A stretch of DNA of 64,000 bases from Streptomyces sp. NRRL B-1347 (GCF_000720325.1 NZ_JOJM01000042.1:15214-79213), one strand, 5' to 3'; shown: positions 42,953 to 52,613, counted from the stretch's first letter. Numbers and translations: made by a program. The notes: generated by a model from the sequence alone, not told the origin.

Positions 42953-44743
42953 GTGAGGTTCGAGGTGTGGGCACCACGCGCGGAGCGGGTCGACCTCGTC
43001 CTGGAGGGGACGGGACCGCACGGAGGCGCGGAGGACGGCACGGGCGCGGCGGGAACCACGCGCGCGTTGGCGCGCGATCCGGAGCGCCCCGGGTGGTGGT
43101 CCGTGGAGGCACCGGCCGGGGACGGCACCCGCTACGGCTACGCGCTCGACGGCGGCCCCGTGCTGCCCGACCCGCGCTCGCCCCGGCAGCCGGACGGGCC
43201 CGACGCCCCCAGTGCCGTGGTCGAGCACGAGCGGTTCGCGTGGCGGGCGCCGTGGGCCGGGCGGGGCCTGCGGGACGCGGTCCTGTACGAGCTGCACGTG
43301 GGCACGTACACGCGCGAGGGCACCCTGGACGCGGCGGCCGAGCGCCTCGGCCACCTCGTGGACCTGGGCGTCACGCACGTCGAGGTGATGCCCGTGTGCC
43401 CCTTCCCCGGACGGCACGGGTGGGGCTACGAGGGCGTTTCGCTGTGGGCCGTGCACGAGCCGTACGGCGGGCCCGACGCGCTGAAACGGTTCGTCGACGC
43501 GGCCCACGCCGCGGGCCTCGGCGTGGTCCTGGACGTGGTGCACAACCACCTGGGCCCGTCGGGGAACCATCTGCCCGCCTTCGGGCCGTACTTCACGGAC
43601 ACGCACCACACCCCGTGGGGCGCCGCCGTGAACCTGGACGCGCCGGGCTCGGACGAGGTCCGCGCGTACCTCGTCGGCAGCGCGCTCGCCTGGCTGCGGG
43701 ACTACCGCGTGGACGCGCTGCGCCTGGACGCCGTGCACGCGCTGTGCGACACCCGGGCGCGCCCGTTCCTGGAGGAGCTGGCCACGGCCGTCGACGCGCT
43801 CGCGGGCGAGCTCGGCAGACCGCTGGGGCTCATCGCGGAGTCGGACCTGAACGACCCGCGGCTCGTCACCCCGCGCGCGAGCGGCGGCATGGGTCTTGAC
43901 GCCCAGTGGAACGACGACTTCCATCACGCGCTGCACACCGTGCTCACCGGTGAGTCGCAGGGCTACTACGCGGACTTCGCCGAGGCCCCGTTCGCGGCCC
44001 TGGAGAAGACGCTGACGCACGGCTACTTCCACGACGGCACGTACTCCAGCTTCCGGGGCCGGACGCACGGGCGCCCGCTGGACCGCGGGCGCGCGCCCGC
44101 GTACCGGCTGCTCGGCTACGCGCAGACGCACGACCAGGTCGGCAACCGCGCGCAGGGCGACCGGCTCTCCGCGGCGCTCTCCCCCGGCCGGCTCGCGTGC
44201 GCGGCCGCGCTGACCCTCACGAGCCCCTTCACGCCGATGCTGTTCATGGGCGAGGAGTGGGCGGCCTCGACGCCGTGGCAGTTCTTCACCGACCACACCG
44301 ACCCCGAGCTCGCCCGGGCCGTACGGGAGGGCAGGCGGCGGGAGTTCGCGGCTCACGGGTGGGCCGAGGACGCCATCCCTGATCCGCAGGACCCGGCGAC
44401 GCGGGAGCGGTCCTGTCTCGACTGGGCCGAGCGGGAGAAGGGCCACCACGCGCGCGTGCTCGGCTGGTACCGCGAGCTGATCGCGCTGCGCCGGGAGCGG
44501 GGCGACCTCACCGATCCCGATCTGGCCGCGGTGCGCGTCGCCCATGACGCCAGGGCGGGCTGGTTCGCCGTGCGGCGCGGGGACCTGCGGATCGTCGTGA
44601 ACCTCGCGGAGCGCGCCGTCGAGGTCCCGTTGGGCGTGCGCCACGCGCGCGTGCTCGCCGCGTGGGAGCCCGTCGAGGGCCCGGACGCGGACGGGGCCCT
44701 GCGGCTGCCCGCCGAGTCCTGCGCGGTGCTCGCTGTGGACTAG
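42953..44743 (+). CDS. treZ: Malto-oligosyltrehalose trehalohydrolase
   Basis: A 596-residue GH13 enzyme releasing trehalose from maltooligosyl-trehalose. The N-terminal beta-domain starts RFEVWAPRAERVDLVLEG. The barrel has VVHNHLGPSGNHL (region I), RVDALRLDAVHAL (region II, nucleophile Asp), GLIAESDLNDPRLV (region III, acid Glu) and QTHDQVGNRAQGDRL (region IV). GTG 42953 has GAGGGGGG upstream and is preferred; an in-frame ATG at 42911 is the alternative. It completes the glgX/treY/treZ route. Confidence 0.93.
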   Translation: MRFEVWAPRAERVDLVLEGTGPHGGAEDGTGAAGTTRALARDPERPGWWSVEAPAGDGTRYGYALDGGPVLPDPRSPRQPDGPDAPSAVVEHERFAWRAPWAGRGLRDAVLYELHVGTYTREGTLDAAAERLGHLVDLGVTHVEVMPVCPFPGRHGWGYEGVSLWAVHEPYGGPDALKRFVDAAHAAGLGVVLDVVHNHLGPSGNHLPAFGPYFTDTHHTPWGAAVNLDAPGSDEVRAYLVGSALAWLRDYRVDALRLDAVHALCDTRARPFLEELATAVDALAGELGRPLGLIAESDLNDPRLVTPRASGGMGLDAQWNDDFHHALHTVLTGESQGYYADFAEAPFAALEKTLTHGYFHDGTYSSFRGRTHGRPLDRGRAPAYRLLGYAQTHDQVGNRAQGDRLSAALSPGRLACAAALTLTSPFTPMLFMGEEWAASTPWQFFTDHTDPELARAVREGRRREFAAHGWAEDAIPDPQDPATRERSCLDWAEREKGHHARVLGWYRELIALRRERGDLTDPDLAAVRVAHDARAGWFAVRRGDLRIVVNLAERAVEVPLGVRHARVLAAWEPVEGPDADGALRLPAESCAVLAVD

Positions 44744-44801
44744 TCGGCGGCGGTGTCGGTGGCACGGCCTAGCCTGGTGGTGACTTCGAGGAGGCACGGC
44801 C

Positions 44802-45782
44802 ATGGAACAGCGGCGGCTGGGGAGCACCGGACTCCAGGTGAGTGAACTGTGCTTCGGCGCCATGATGTTCGGCGGCGGGGCGGACGAGCGGGTCGCGCAC
44901 GCGATGCTGGACGCGTTCACGGAAGCGGGCGGCACGTTCGTCGACACCGCCGACGTGTACGGGCAGGGCGTGTCGGAGGAGGTGCTCGGCCGCTGGCTCA
45001 AGGGCCGCGTGCGGGACGAACTGGTGATCGCCACCAAGGTGTTCCTGCCGCTGGGCGAGGCTCCGAACGCGCGCGGGCTAGGCCGCAAGCACGTCCTCGC
45101 GGCGGTGGACGCGAGCCTGCGCCGCCTCGGCACGGACTATGTGGACCTGTACCAGACGCACGTGTGGGACGCGCACACGCCGATCGAGGAGACCCTGTCC
45201 ACGCTCGACACCCTGGTGCGGGCGGGCAAGGTCCGCTACCTCGGCGCGAGCAACCACAGCCCGGGGCAGCTCCAGAAGGTCCGCGACGTGGCCCACGCGC
45301 GCGGCTGGGAGCCGTACGTGTGCCTCCAGCCGATCTACAACCTGCTGGCGCGCGAGGCCGAGTGGGAGCTGCTCCCGCTGTGCCGCGCGGAGGGCGTCGG
45401 CGTCATTCCGTACAGCCCGCTGCACGCCGGGTGGCTCTCCGGCAAGTACCGGCGCGGCATGGCGGCGCCGCCCGAGGGCGCGCGCGGCGCCGGGTCCTGG
45501 GACGAGCGGGCCACGGAGGCGACCTGGCGGGTCGTGGACGCGGTACTGGCTCTCGCCGAGGAGACCGGGCGCACGCCCGCACAGGTGTCGCTGCGGTGGC
45601 TGCTCCAGCGGCCGGGGGTGACCGCGCCGATCGTCGGCGCGCGATCCGTGGAGCAGCTCACCGACAACCTGGGCGCGGTGGGGTGGGCTCTGGACGAGGA
45701 CCAGATGCGGCGCCTCGACGAGGCGAGCGCGCGGCCGCTGCCGCCGCCGTACGACGTGCTCGCGCACTTCGCCCAGGGCTGA
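44802..45782 (+). CDS. Aldo/keto reductase
   Basis: A 326-residue NADPH-dependent oxidoreductase. It has the AKR barrel with [11 protein letters not shown] (catalytic Asp and Tyr), VIATKVFLP (catalytic Lys), [10 protein letters not shown] (catalytic His) and [28 protein letters not shown] NADPH binding. The closest type is the YajO/YakC group of small AKRs. GAGGAGG lies ten bases before the ATG. The substrate is unknown; it stands alone after treZ. Confidence 0.92.
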   Translation: MEQRRLGSTGLQVSELCFGAMMFGGGADERVAHAMLDAFTEAGGTFVDTADVYGQGVSEEVLGRWLKGRVRDELVIATKVFLPLGEAPNARGLGRKHVLAAVDASLRRLGTDYVDLYQTHVWDAHTPIEETLSTLDTLVRAGKVRYLGASNHSPGQLQKVRDVAHARGWEPYVCLQPIYNLLAREAEWELLPLCRAEGVGVIPYSPLHAGWLSGKYRRGMAAPPEGARGAGSWDERATEATWRVVDAVLALAEETGRTPAQVSLRWLLQRPGVTAPIVGARSVEQLTDNLGAVGWALDEDQMRRLDEASARPLPPPYDVLAHFAQG

Positions 45783-45803
45783 GCAAGGCCCCACGCACTG
45801 GCC

Positions 45804-46931
45804 TCAGTTGACGATGGCCATCTCGCGCGGGGTGTTGTTGAGGCGGCGGCCGCCGTCCTCCGTCACCGTGACGATGTCCTCGATGCGCACGCCGAAGCGG
45901 CCCGGCAGATAGATGCCGGGCTCCACGGAGAAGCACATGCCGGGCACGAGCGGCTGCTCCTCGCCCTCGATCATGTACGGCGGTTCGTGGGTGGTGACGC
46001 CGATGCCGTGCCCGGTGCGGTGGATGAACCGCTCGCCGTACCCGGCGTCGGTGATGACGGCGCGCGCCACGCGGTCGACCTCCTGGCAGGCGATGCCGGG
46101 GCGCACCGCGCGGCACGCGGCGTCCTGGGCCGCGCGCACCACGTCGTGCACGCGCTGCTCCTCGGCGGTCGGCTCCCCGACGTGGACGGTGCGGGAGGTG
46201 TCGGAGCCGTAGCCGTGCTTCAGGCCGCCGAAGTCGAGGACGACCGTGTCGCCGTGCTCGATGACGCGGTCGCCCGCCTCGTGGTGCGGGCTCGCGCCGT
46301 TCGGCCCGGAGCCGACGACCGTGAAGTCCACCTGCTCGTGCCCGAACCGCCGCAGCAGGTCGGCGAGGTCACCGGCGACGTCGGTCTCCTTGCGGCCCGC
46401 GAACGGCACCTTCTGGATCTCCTCGTACGTGGCGTCGGCGGCGGCTCCCGCGGCGGTGAGGCGCTCCAGCTCCGCCGCGTCCTTGACGGCCCGCAGCATC
46501 GGCAGGGCGTCGGTGAGCGCGGCGTAGGAGCTGTCGGGCAACTGCCGTTGCAGGCCGAGCAGATGCATCGCCCAGGCGTTGTCGCTCACGCCGAAGCGGC
46601 CGTCCTTGGCGAGCAGCGGCGCGGCCACGCCGTACGGGTCGACGCCGTCGGTCCAGTCGCGCAGGGTCAGCGCGGGCGCGCCCGCGGCGCGGGCGGCGTC
46701 CGGGGCCTCCAGGGTGGGCACCACGAGCACGGGGTCCTGGCCGGGGGCGAGCACGAGCAGGGTGAGCCGCTCGGTGTCGGCGGGCACGCGGTAGCCGGTC
46801 AGCCACACCAGGTCGGGTCCTGGTGCGACGAGGACGCCCGCGAGGCCCGCTTCGGCCGCGGCGCGCGCGGCGCGGTCCATCCGGGCGCGGTAGTCGTCGG
46901 CGGTGAACGGCGCGGGCGTGGCCGGGGTCAT
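45804..46931 (-). CDS. M24 family Xaa-Pro peptidase
   Basis: A 375-residue creatinase-fold metallopeptidase. Metal ligands are visible: Asp in VVLDFGGLKHGYGSDTSRT (two Asp), His in HRTGHGIGVTTHEPPY, and Glu in FSVEPGIYLP and VRIEDIV. An N-terminal creatinase-like domain spans about residues 10-140. Members cleave an N-terminal residue before Pro. The ATG at 46931 has GGAGG six bases upstream. It is transcribed away from the metallophosphoesterase gene across a 286-base region. Confidence 0.92.
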   Translation of the reverse strand: MTPATPAPFTADDYRARMDRAARAAAEAGLAGVLVAPGPDLVWLTGYRVPADTERLTLLVLAPGQDPVLVVPTLEAPDAARAAGAPALTLRDWTDGVDPYGVAAPLLAKDGRFGVSDNAWAMHLLGLQRQLPDSSYAALTDALPMLRAVKDAAELERLTAAGAAADATYEEIQKVPFAGRKETDVAGDLADLLRRFGHEQVDFTVVGSGPNGASPHHEAGDRVIEHGDTVVLDFGGLKHGYGSDTSRTVHVGEPTAEEQRVHDVVRAAQDAACRAVRPGIACQEVDRVARAVITDAGYGERFIHRTGHGIGVTTHEPPYMIEGEEQPLVPGMCFSVEPGIYLPGRFGVRIEDIVTVTEDGGRRLNNTPREMAIVN

Positions 46932-47119
46932 CGGGCCTCCTGAATCGTCTGCGGCAGCCGTCGGCGGCCGTGCGGCCGCGGGCTGGGATCTTCCCCAGCA
47001 TCCTGCCCCCGCGCCCCGCGCCGCGCGAGCGGGTATTCCGGCCCGGCGGCCCGGTCGGCCGCGCCCCGCGTCCCGGAGCGGGGCCACCTGTTTCCGGGTG
47101 GCTGTTCCCCGCGCCCACG

Positions 47120-47150
47120 ACTAATGGTTAGATGCGTTTCATCCATTAGT
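47120..47150. promoter_or_regulatory. AT-rich composite inverted repeat
   Basis: ACTAATGG (47120-47127) and CCATTAGT (47143-47150) are perfect arms, and inside them GATG and CATC form a second pair around CGTTT. The block is conspicuously AT-rich for this genome and lies 68 bases before the metallophosphoesterase ATG, 189 bases from the divergent peptidase start. It looks like an operator or promoter element. The rest of 46932-47217 is GC-rich and holds nothing recognisable. Confidence 0.5.
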
Positions 47151-47217
47151 TCGAGGTCGGGCCCGGGTGCGGACAGGGGCACTTGGACGGTGCCCGGGTG
47201 CGGGAGGGACGTACGAC

Positions 47218-47982
47218 ATGCTGGTACTCGCGCAGATCAGTGACCTACATCTGGACGGCGGCGCCCGGGCGACCGAGCGGGCCGAGCGCGTCATGGAGCG
47301 GCTGCGGGCGCTGCCCCGGCCCGTGGACGCGCTGCTCGTGACCGGCGACATCGCCGACCACGGCGAGGAAGCCGAGTACAAGGAGGCCGCGCGCGTGCTG
47401 TTCACCGACGCGCCCTGGCCCGTCCTGACCTGCCCCGGCAACCACGACCGGCGCGTCCCCTTCCGCACGGCCCTGCTGGGCGAGCCCGCGGCGAGCGCGT
47501 CCGAGGCGCCGGTGAACAGCGCCCACCGCGTCGGCGACGTCGAGGTCCTGCTGCTCGACTCCAGCGTGCCGGGCCACGACCACGGGCTGATCGACGAGAC
47601 GACGTACGCCTGGCTGGAGGACCGGCTCGACGACCTCGACGGGGAGACGCCGGTGCTCCTCGCCTTCCACCACCACCCCGTGCCCGTGCACCATCCGCGG
47701 CTTGACACCGCGTGGCCGCTGCGCGAGCCGCACCGCCTGAAGGCGCTGGTGGAGCGGCGTCCGGAGATCGCGGGGCTCATCATCGGGCACGCGCACACGC
47801 CCGCCGCGACCACCTTCGCGGGGCGGCCGCTGATCGTCGGGCCCGGCGTGGTCTCGACGCTGCGGCTGCCGTGGGAGGGCGAGGGCCTGGTCGACCTGGA
47901 CGCACCCGCGGGGTTCGCCCTCCACGTCCTCGACGTCGTCGCCGGCGAGCGGCGGCTGACGTCGCACTTCCGGGTCGTCTGA
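47218..47982 (+). CDS. Metallophosphoesterase (CpdA/Icc-like)
   Basis: A 254-residue calcineurin-like phosphoesterase. All the metal-site motifs are present: ISDLHLDGG (D-x-H), VTGDIADHG (GD), CPGNHDRR (GNHD), AFHHHPV and GHAHTPA (H-x-H). The family includes class III cyclic-nucleotide phosphodiesterases; cAMP or another phosphodiester is possible. GGGAGGG precedes the ATG by about ten bases. Confidence 0.92.
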   Translation: MLVLAQISDLHLDGGARATERAERVMERLRALPRPVDALLVTGDIADHGEEAEYKEAARVLFTDAPWPVLTCPGNHDRRVPFRTALLGEPAASASEAPVNSAHRVGDVEVLLLDSSVPGHDHGLIDETTYAWLEDRLDDLDGETPVLLAFHHHPVPVHHPRLDTAWPLREPHRLKALVERRPEIAGLIIGHAHTPAATTFAGRPLIVGPGVVSTLRLPWEGEGLVDLDAPAGFALHVLDVVAGERRLTSHFRVV

Positions 47983-48021
47983 CGGCCGCCCGCGACCGGT
48001 CGGCCCATCGCCGACCGCCCA

Positions 48022-48051
48022 CCGCCGTCCGTCCATCCGCCGTCCGTCCAT
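48022..48051. repeat. Two tandem 15-bp repeats
   Basis: CCGCCGTCCGTCCAT occurs twice in direct tandem between the convergent metallophosphoesterase and PDZ genes. No function is evident. Confidence 0.6.
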
Positions 48052-48077
48052 CCGCCGACCGCGCCGCCGCGGGCGCC

Positions 48078-48746
48078 TCAGGTGGTGAAGCCCGGCGTGA
48101 TCGTCAGGGTCCTGCGGGCGCCCGTCGGGTGACGGACCGTCAGAGTGACGTTCCTGCCGGGCCGTGCCGTGGCCACCGCACGGACGAGGTCCGCCGCCGT
48201 GCGCACGCGGGTGCCGTCGAACGCCACGACGACGTCCCGCCGCAGCAGGCCCGCCGCGTGGCCGGGGCCCGGCACGTGCACGCCGACGAGCAGCGCGCCG
48301 CCGAGCGCCGGGGCGTCGGCCACCTCGACGCCGAGGACCAGGCGTGGCCCAGGGGCCCTGAGCGCCTGCGGCTTCGGGCCCGTCGGCGCGGTGGCCGACG
48401 CCGTCCTGTCGGTGGGCTGCCGGCCCCCAGCCGCCTTGCCTGCCGGCTTCTCGCCCGTGGACCGCGCGCCGGGTGGTGCCTGCCCCGGCGCCCCCGGCGA
48501 CGCACCCGCGCCCGCCTGCCGCCGCATCTCCGCCAGGCTGCTCATGCCGATGACGGTGGCGCCGACGGTGCCGAGGCCCACGCCCGTGAGCACCAGGACC
48601 GTCGCGCACAGCAGGCCGAGCAGGAGCGTGGTGAGCCGCTTGCCGCGGCGGCGCGCGGCGTGCGGGCGGGGGCCCTTGGCGGGTGTGTCGCCGCTGCCGG
48701 GCTCCCGTCCTGGCATGGGCTTGGGACGCAACGCGGTCTGTTTCAT
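48078..48746 (-). CDS. Membrane-anchored PDZ domain protein
   Basis: A 222-residue protein. A basic N-terminus (about 37 residues) precedes one membrane span (LTTLLLGLLCATVLVLTGVG), followed by a Pro/Ala/Gly-rich linker and a C-terminal PDZ domain (LVGVHVPGPGHAAGLLRRD, VVVAFDGTRVRTAADLVRAV). The topology resembles DegP/HtrA anchors without the protease domain, so it may be a scaffold or a partner of an extracytoplasmic protease. It is 49 bases upstream of the LysR gene end on the same strand. Confidence 0.8.
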   Translation of the reverse strand: MKQTALRPKPMPGREPGSGDTPAKGPRPHAARRRGKRLTTLLLGLLCATVLVLTGVGLGTVGATVIGMSSLAEMRRQAGAGASPGAPGQAPPGARSTGEKPAGKAAGGRQPTDRTASATAPTGPKPQALRAPGPRLVLGVEVADAPALGGALLVGVHVPGPGHAAGLLRRDVVVAFDGTRVRTAADLVRAVATARPGRNVTLTVRHPTGARRTLTITPGFTT

Positions 48747-48794
48747 GACTCGCCTCCGGCCACAGCTCTACCCGGCGTGCCCCCGTGCGACGAT

Positions 48795-49766
48795 TCACGA
48801 ACGGGTGACGTCCAGACGCGCGGCGAAGGCGGCCGCGGCGCCGCGCAGGGCGCCGGTGTGCAGCAGCTCGGTGCGGTGCACGACGCGGGGCGCGGTGAGG
48901 GGCACGGCGACGGTGCCGTACGGGCCGCGCGAGCCGCCCAAGCTGCCCGTGCCGGCGGCCGGCTCGGTGATCGGCTCGACGGCCGGTTCTGTGGTCGGCT
49001 CGACGGCCGGTTCTGTGGTCGGTTCTGTGGTCGCCGCCGAGCGGGGCAGCAGGGCGAGCCCGTGTCCGGCGGCCGCGAGCGCGATGAGCGTCCGTACGTC
49101 CGTGCCGTCGTAGCGCAGGGCCGGGCGGAAGCCCGTGCGGCCCGTCGCGGCGCGCAGCTGGTCCAGGGGCAGGCCCGTGCCGGGCGCGTCCAGCCAGCGG
49201 GCGTCCGCGAGGTCGCCCAGGCGCAGGCCGGTGCGGCGGGCAAGGGGGTGCCCGGCGGGCAGGAGCACGCACACCGGTTCCTCGCCGGTGCCCCGGGTGG
49301 TGAGCGGGGCGACGTCGGCGATGCGCAGCGGGTCGGTGGGCGCGGCGATTCCGTCGACGAGGCCGAGGTGTGCGGCGCCGGTCGCGACGGCCTCGGGGAC
49401 CGCGGCCCGGTCCATGACGCACAGGGTGACGCCCGTCGGCGGCAGCGCCCGCAGCGTGCGCGGCGTCAGGGCGGTGGGGGTGGCGGCCAGGGTCAGGTCC
49501 TCGTCCGGCGCGCCCGCGAGGGCGAGGACCTCCGCGCGGGCCGCGTCGAGCCGCAGCAGCAGCGGTCCCGCGTGTTCGAGGAGCCGCTCGCCCGCGCGCG
49601 TGGGCGCGACGGGGCGGCGGGTCAGGAGCGGCGTGCCGAGGTCCTGCTCCAGGGCGGCGATGTGCTGCGAGACGGCGGACTGGGTGTAGCCGAGGGCGCG
49701 GGCGGCGGCGGAGAAGGAGGCGAGCCGGGCGACGGAGACGTAGGTGCGGAGGAGGTGCGGGTCCAT
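48795..49766 (-). CDS. LysR-family regulator with an internal repeat insertion
   Basis: A 323-residue LTTR. The N-terminal HTH is ARLASFSAAARALGYTQSAVSQHI. The effector domain follows, but between HGLALLPRSA and GTVAVPL (about residues 246-270) lies a TTEPAVEP repeat coded by a 24-bp tandem repeat. ATG 49766 begins MDPHLL. The divergent amidotransferase gene starts 95 bases away and is the probable target; LysR regulators commonly bind such intergenic regions. Confidence 0.9.
   Translation of the reverse strand: MDPHLLRTYVSVARLASFSAAARALGYTQSAVSQHIAALEQDLGTPLLTRRPVAPTRAGERLLEHAGPLLLRLDAARAEVLALAGAPDEDLTLAATPTALTPRTLRALPPTGVTLCVMDRAAVPEAVATGAAHLGLVDGIAAPTDPLRIADVAPLTTRGTGEEPVCVLLPAGHPLARRTGLRLGDLADARWLDAPGTGLPLDQLRAATGRTGFRPALRYDGTDVRTLIALAAAGHGLALLPRSAATTEPTTEPAVEPTTEPAVEPITEPAAGTGSLGGSRGPYGTVAVPLTAPRVVHRTELLHTGALRGAAAAFAARLDVTRS
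48958..49032. repeat. 24-bp tandem repeat inside the LysR gene
   Basis: Two full 24-base copies beginning TCGGCTCGACGGCC (48971-48994, 48995-49018) and partial copies on both sides encode a Thr/Glu/Pro/Ala/Val repeat. The length keeps the reading frame. Confidence 0.75.
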
Positions 49767-49861
49767 GGGGTACAGGATCGCGGGCCTCATCAGCAACGCT
49801 TATCGAGGATGCAGATTTTGCCGTTGGACGTGATCGGGGGCCGGTGCCGAGGATGGCCGTC

Positions 49862-50671
49862 ATGAACGCCAACGCCACGCGCCCCGCAGGGGGCTCCGCC
49901 ACACCTGCCGACTCCGCCGCCGCGCCGCCGCCCGTGTCGGCGCCGGTTTCGCCGCCCGCCCGGCTTGCCCTCGTCGGGGACCGCTCCCCCAACGTCGCCT
50001 CGCACACCCGCGTCCCGCTGCTCCTCGACGCGCTCGCCGCCCGGGACGGGCTCGTCCTCGACGCGTACTGGATCCCCACCGAGGACGCCGCCGAGCCGGA
50101 CGCCGTGCGGGGGTTCGACGCGGTGTGGATGCTGCCCGGGAGTCCGTACCGGAGCGAGGCGGGGGCGCTGGCGGCGATCCGCACCGCGCGCGAGGAGGGC
50201 ATTCCCTTCCTCGGCACCTGCGGCGGCTTCCAGCACGCGCTCCTGGAGTACGCCCGTCATGTGTGCGGCCTCGCCCATGCCGCGCACGCCGAGAACGACC
50301 CCGGCGCCGAGGACCCGCTCATCGCGCCGCTCGCCTGCTCGCTCGTCGGGCACGAGGGGGCCTTGACCCTCGCGCCCGGGTCGCTCGCCGAGGCCGTGCT
50401 CGGGGCGGACCGGACGGTGGAGCGCTACCACTGCTCGTACGGGCCCAGCGATGTCCGGCTGCTCGACGTGCTGCGGGCGCACGGGCTGCGGTTCTCCGGG
50501 GCGGACGAGGAGGGGCGGGTGCGGGTGGTGGAGCTGCCCGGGCATCCCTTCTTCCTCGCGACGCTGTTCCAGCCGGAGTTGAGCGGGGACGGGGCCCGGC
50601 CGCATGCGATGGTTCGCGCCCTCGGGCGGGCGGCGGTGGCCCGGGCCGCGGGGCGGGTCGGGGCGCCCTGA
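49862..50671 (+). CDS. Class I glutamine amidotransferase-like protein (CTP synthase C-terminal related)
   Basis: A 269-residue protein whose core from about residue 37 resembles the C-terminal amidotransferase domain of CTP synthase. The nucleophile Cys is in FLGTCGGFQHALLEYAR, and a late HPFFLATLFQPE supplies the His and Glu. No synthetase domain is present. Such stand-alone proteins are annotated as CTP synthase C-terminal region-related; their substrate is unknown. ATG 49862 is preferred over 49853 and 49844 because GAGG lies ten bases upstream. LysR is divergent. Confidence 0.82.
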   Translation: MNANATRPAGGSATPADSAAAPPPVSAPVSPPARLALVGDRSPNVASHTRVPLLLDALAARDGLVLDAYWIPTEDAAEPDAVRGFDAVWMLPGSPYRSEAGALAAIRTAREEGIPFLGTCGGFQHALLEYARHVCGLAHAAHAENDPGAEDPLIAPLACSLVGHEGALTLAPGSLAEAVLGADRTVERYHCSYGPSDVRLLDVLRAHGLRFSGADEEGRVRVVELPGHPFFLATLFQPELSGDGARPHAMVRALGRAAVARAAGRVGAP

Positions 50672-50705
50672 CGAGGGCCCCGAGCCCGCCCCTGATCGGA
50701 ACGGC

Positions 50706-52610
50706 TCAGTGGTCGCCGTGGCCGCCGCCGTGTCCTCCGTGACCTCCGTGGTCGAACTTCAGGGCCTCCTTGGGCAGTACGACGAAGGGGCGCATCATGC
50801 CCATGTCCTCGTGTTCGAGGAGGTGGCAGTGGTACATGAAGCGGCCGTACGCCCCGTCGAACTTGCCGATGACGCGCAGCAGCTGGCCGCCGGGGACCAG
50901 GAACACGTCCTTCCAGCCGCGTTCGTTGGGAGCGATGGGGATCGGTGTGGCCGGGTCGTGCGCGACCGGTGTGCGGGTGCCGCCGACGGCCGGGTCGAAG
51001 CCCGAGGCGTCGTACGCGTCCCGGCCGAGGAGCTGGAAGTCGGCCAGGTGGATGTGCATGGGGTGGGTCACGTTCGGCCGGACGGCGAGGTTCAGGAAGC
51101 TCCACTGTTCGTACGCGCCCTCGGCGATGGTGAAGCCGAGGCCGTCGTTGAACGTGCGGGCGGTCCTGCGGTAGGTCTTCAGGGCGCCGTCGGGCCCGCG
51201 GACCTGGATGACCCCGTCGGCGGGGAGCCGGATGCCCCCGGGGTCCTTCACCTCCTCCATCTCCCACATCTCCGGGTGTCCGCCGGCGCCCTTGGTGGCG
51301 GGCGGCGTGAGCACGATCAGCCGGTGGCCGTGCGGCACGCCGTGGCCGATCGGCCGGAAGGAGCCGGAGAGGACGTCGGGGAGCCGGAAGGTCTCCGGCG
51401 CGCCGCCGGCCCGGCCCACGCGGAACTCCATGACGTGCGGATAGCGCACGTTCCCCGCCACGTCCGGGACGCCGGGTGCCGCGTTCGGCCCCTTGTTGAC
51501 CAGGCGGAGGCGCTTGCCCGCGAGGGCGCGGAAGTCGACGAGGAGGTCGAAGCGCTCGGCGGGCGCGACGGTCAGCGTGGGCGACGACCCCTCGGTGGCG
51601 CCGAAGCCGATGGGCACCGGGCGCGGCAGCAGGCCGCCGTCGCTGCCGATCTGGTGGACCGCGCCCGGCACGGGGCGGCCGTCCTCGTCGATGAGGACGA
51701 GGTCGTAGACGCGGGCGTTCGACGCGTTGACCAGGCGGAAGCGGTACCAGCCCGGGGCCACTTCCGCGTACGGCCAGATGCGGCCGTTGACCGTGGTGTA
51801 CGGGCCCGTGAAGGGGAGGGTGACCGGCTTGCCCGTCTCGGGGTTCTTCGGGTCGATGATGACGGTCTTGTGCAGGAGGCGGCCCGTGAGGCGGCCGTCC
51901 TCGTCCGTGTCCAGATTCCGGTCGGCGAGGAGGAGGGGGATCTCCCGCTTGCCGGAGGGGAGTTGGAGCGCGTCCTCCTCGTCGTCGCGGACGAGATAGG
52001 TGCCGTACAGGCCCGCGAAGACGTTCCACCTGGTGATGTTCATGGCGTGGTCGTGGTACCACCAGTGGACCGCCTGGTGGTCGTTCGGATATTCGGAGAG
52101 CTGGGCGTCTCCATAGCCCACTGCGTTGTCCGCCCAGCCGTCGTTGCCGCCGCCCGTCTGGGCGCCGTGGACGTGGGTGACGGTCCAGGCGGGGAGCGCG
52201 GCCACGTCCTTGTTCGGCTCGACGCCCTCGCGGCCCGGGATGGTGCTGGGCGGCTGGCCCGTGCGCTGCACCTCCACCGCGGTGACGGGGAACTCGGTCT
52301 CCTTGGGCACGCGGTTGGTCCACGCGATGCGGATGCGCTCGCCGCGCCGCACCTCGATCGTGGGGCCGGGCACGGAGCCCTCGTACCCCCACATGAGGGT
52401 GGGCGGGAGCTGTGGGTGCAGCCGCACCCAGGCGGGACGGACCGCGATCTCCGTCTCTTCGCGGATGTCGCCCCCGGCGGGGCGCAGGACGGGCGGGACG
52501 GTCAGCGGCGCCACGTACGGAACGAGCTCGCGGCCGTCCGCTTCCCCCGTGGCCGTGCCGCTTCCGTCGGTCTCGAACCGGACGTCTAAGTCGAGGTCGA
52601 TGTCGGTCAA
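50706..52610 (-). CDS. Multicopper oxidase, phenoxazinone-synthase-like
   Basis: A 634-residue three-domain cupredoxin oxidase. The copper motifs are [30 protein letters not shown] and [14 protein letters not shown], covering types 1, 2 and 3 copper. There is no signal peptide, and both the length and N-terminus ([13 protein letters not shown]) are close to phenoxazinone synthase and EpoA-type cytoplasmic oxidases. Substrates would be aminophenols or other phenolics. The C-terminus is His/Gly-rich ([14 protein letters not shown]) and may bind extra copper. The start codon is TTG, just downstream of an inverted repeat that encloses the ribosome-binding G-run. Confidence 0.9.
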   Translation of the reverse strand: MTDIDLDLDVRFETDGSGTATGEADGRELVPYVAPLTVPPVLRPAGGDIREETEIAVRPAWVRLHPQLPPTLMWGYEGSVPGPTIEVRRGERIRIAWTNRVPKETEFPVTAVEVQRTGQPPSTIPGREGVEPNKDVAALPAWTVTHVHGAQTGGGNDGWADNAVGYGDAQLSEYPNDHQAVHWWYHDHAMNITRWNVFAGLYGTYLVRDDEEDALQLPSGKREIPLLLADRNLDTDEDGRLTGRLLHKTVIIDPKNPETGKPVTLPFTGPYTTVNGRIWPYAEVAPGWYRFRLVNASNARVYDLVLIDEDGRPVPGAVHQIGSDGGLLPRPVPIGFGATEGSSPTLTVAPAERFDLLVDFRALAGKRLRLVNKGPNAAPGVPDVAGNVRYPHVMEFRVGRAGGAPETFRLPDVLSGSFRPIGHGVPHGHRLIVLTPPATKGAGGHPEMWEMEEVKDPGGIRLPADGVIQVRGPDGALKTYRRTARTFNDGLGFTIAEGAYEQWSFLNLAVRPNVTHPMHIHLADFQLLGRDAYDASGFDPAVGGTRTPVAHDPATPIPIAPNERGWKDVFLVPGGQLLRVIGKFDGAYGRFMYHCHLLEHEDMGMMRPFVVLPKEALKFDHGGHGGHGGGHGDH

Positions 52611-52613
52611 GGT

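Noticed and set aside
42833..45133. Minus-strand frame extending the FHA protein to 953 codons
   Set aside because: The extension is antisense to treZ; the FHA/DUF1707 protein is complete from GTG 42832, and a promoter lies just before it.
47245..50217. 990-codon minus-strand frame across the metallophosphoesterase, PDZ and LysR genes
   Set aside because: It runs antisense or out of frame to three genes with clear motifs; the product is Arg/Pro-rich without domains.
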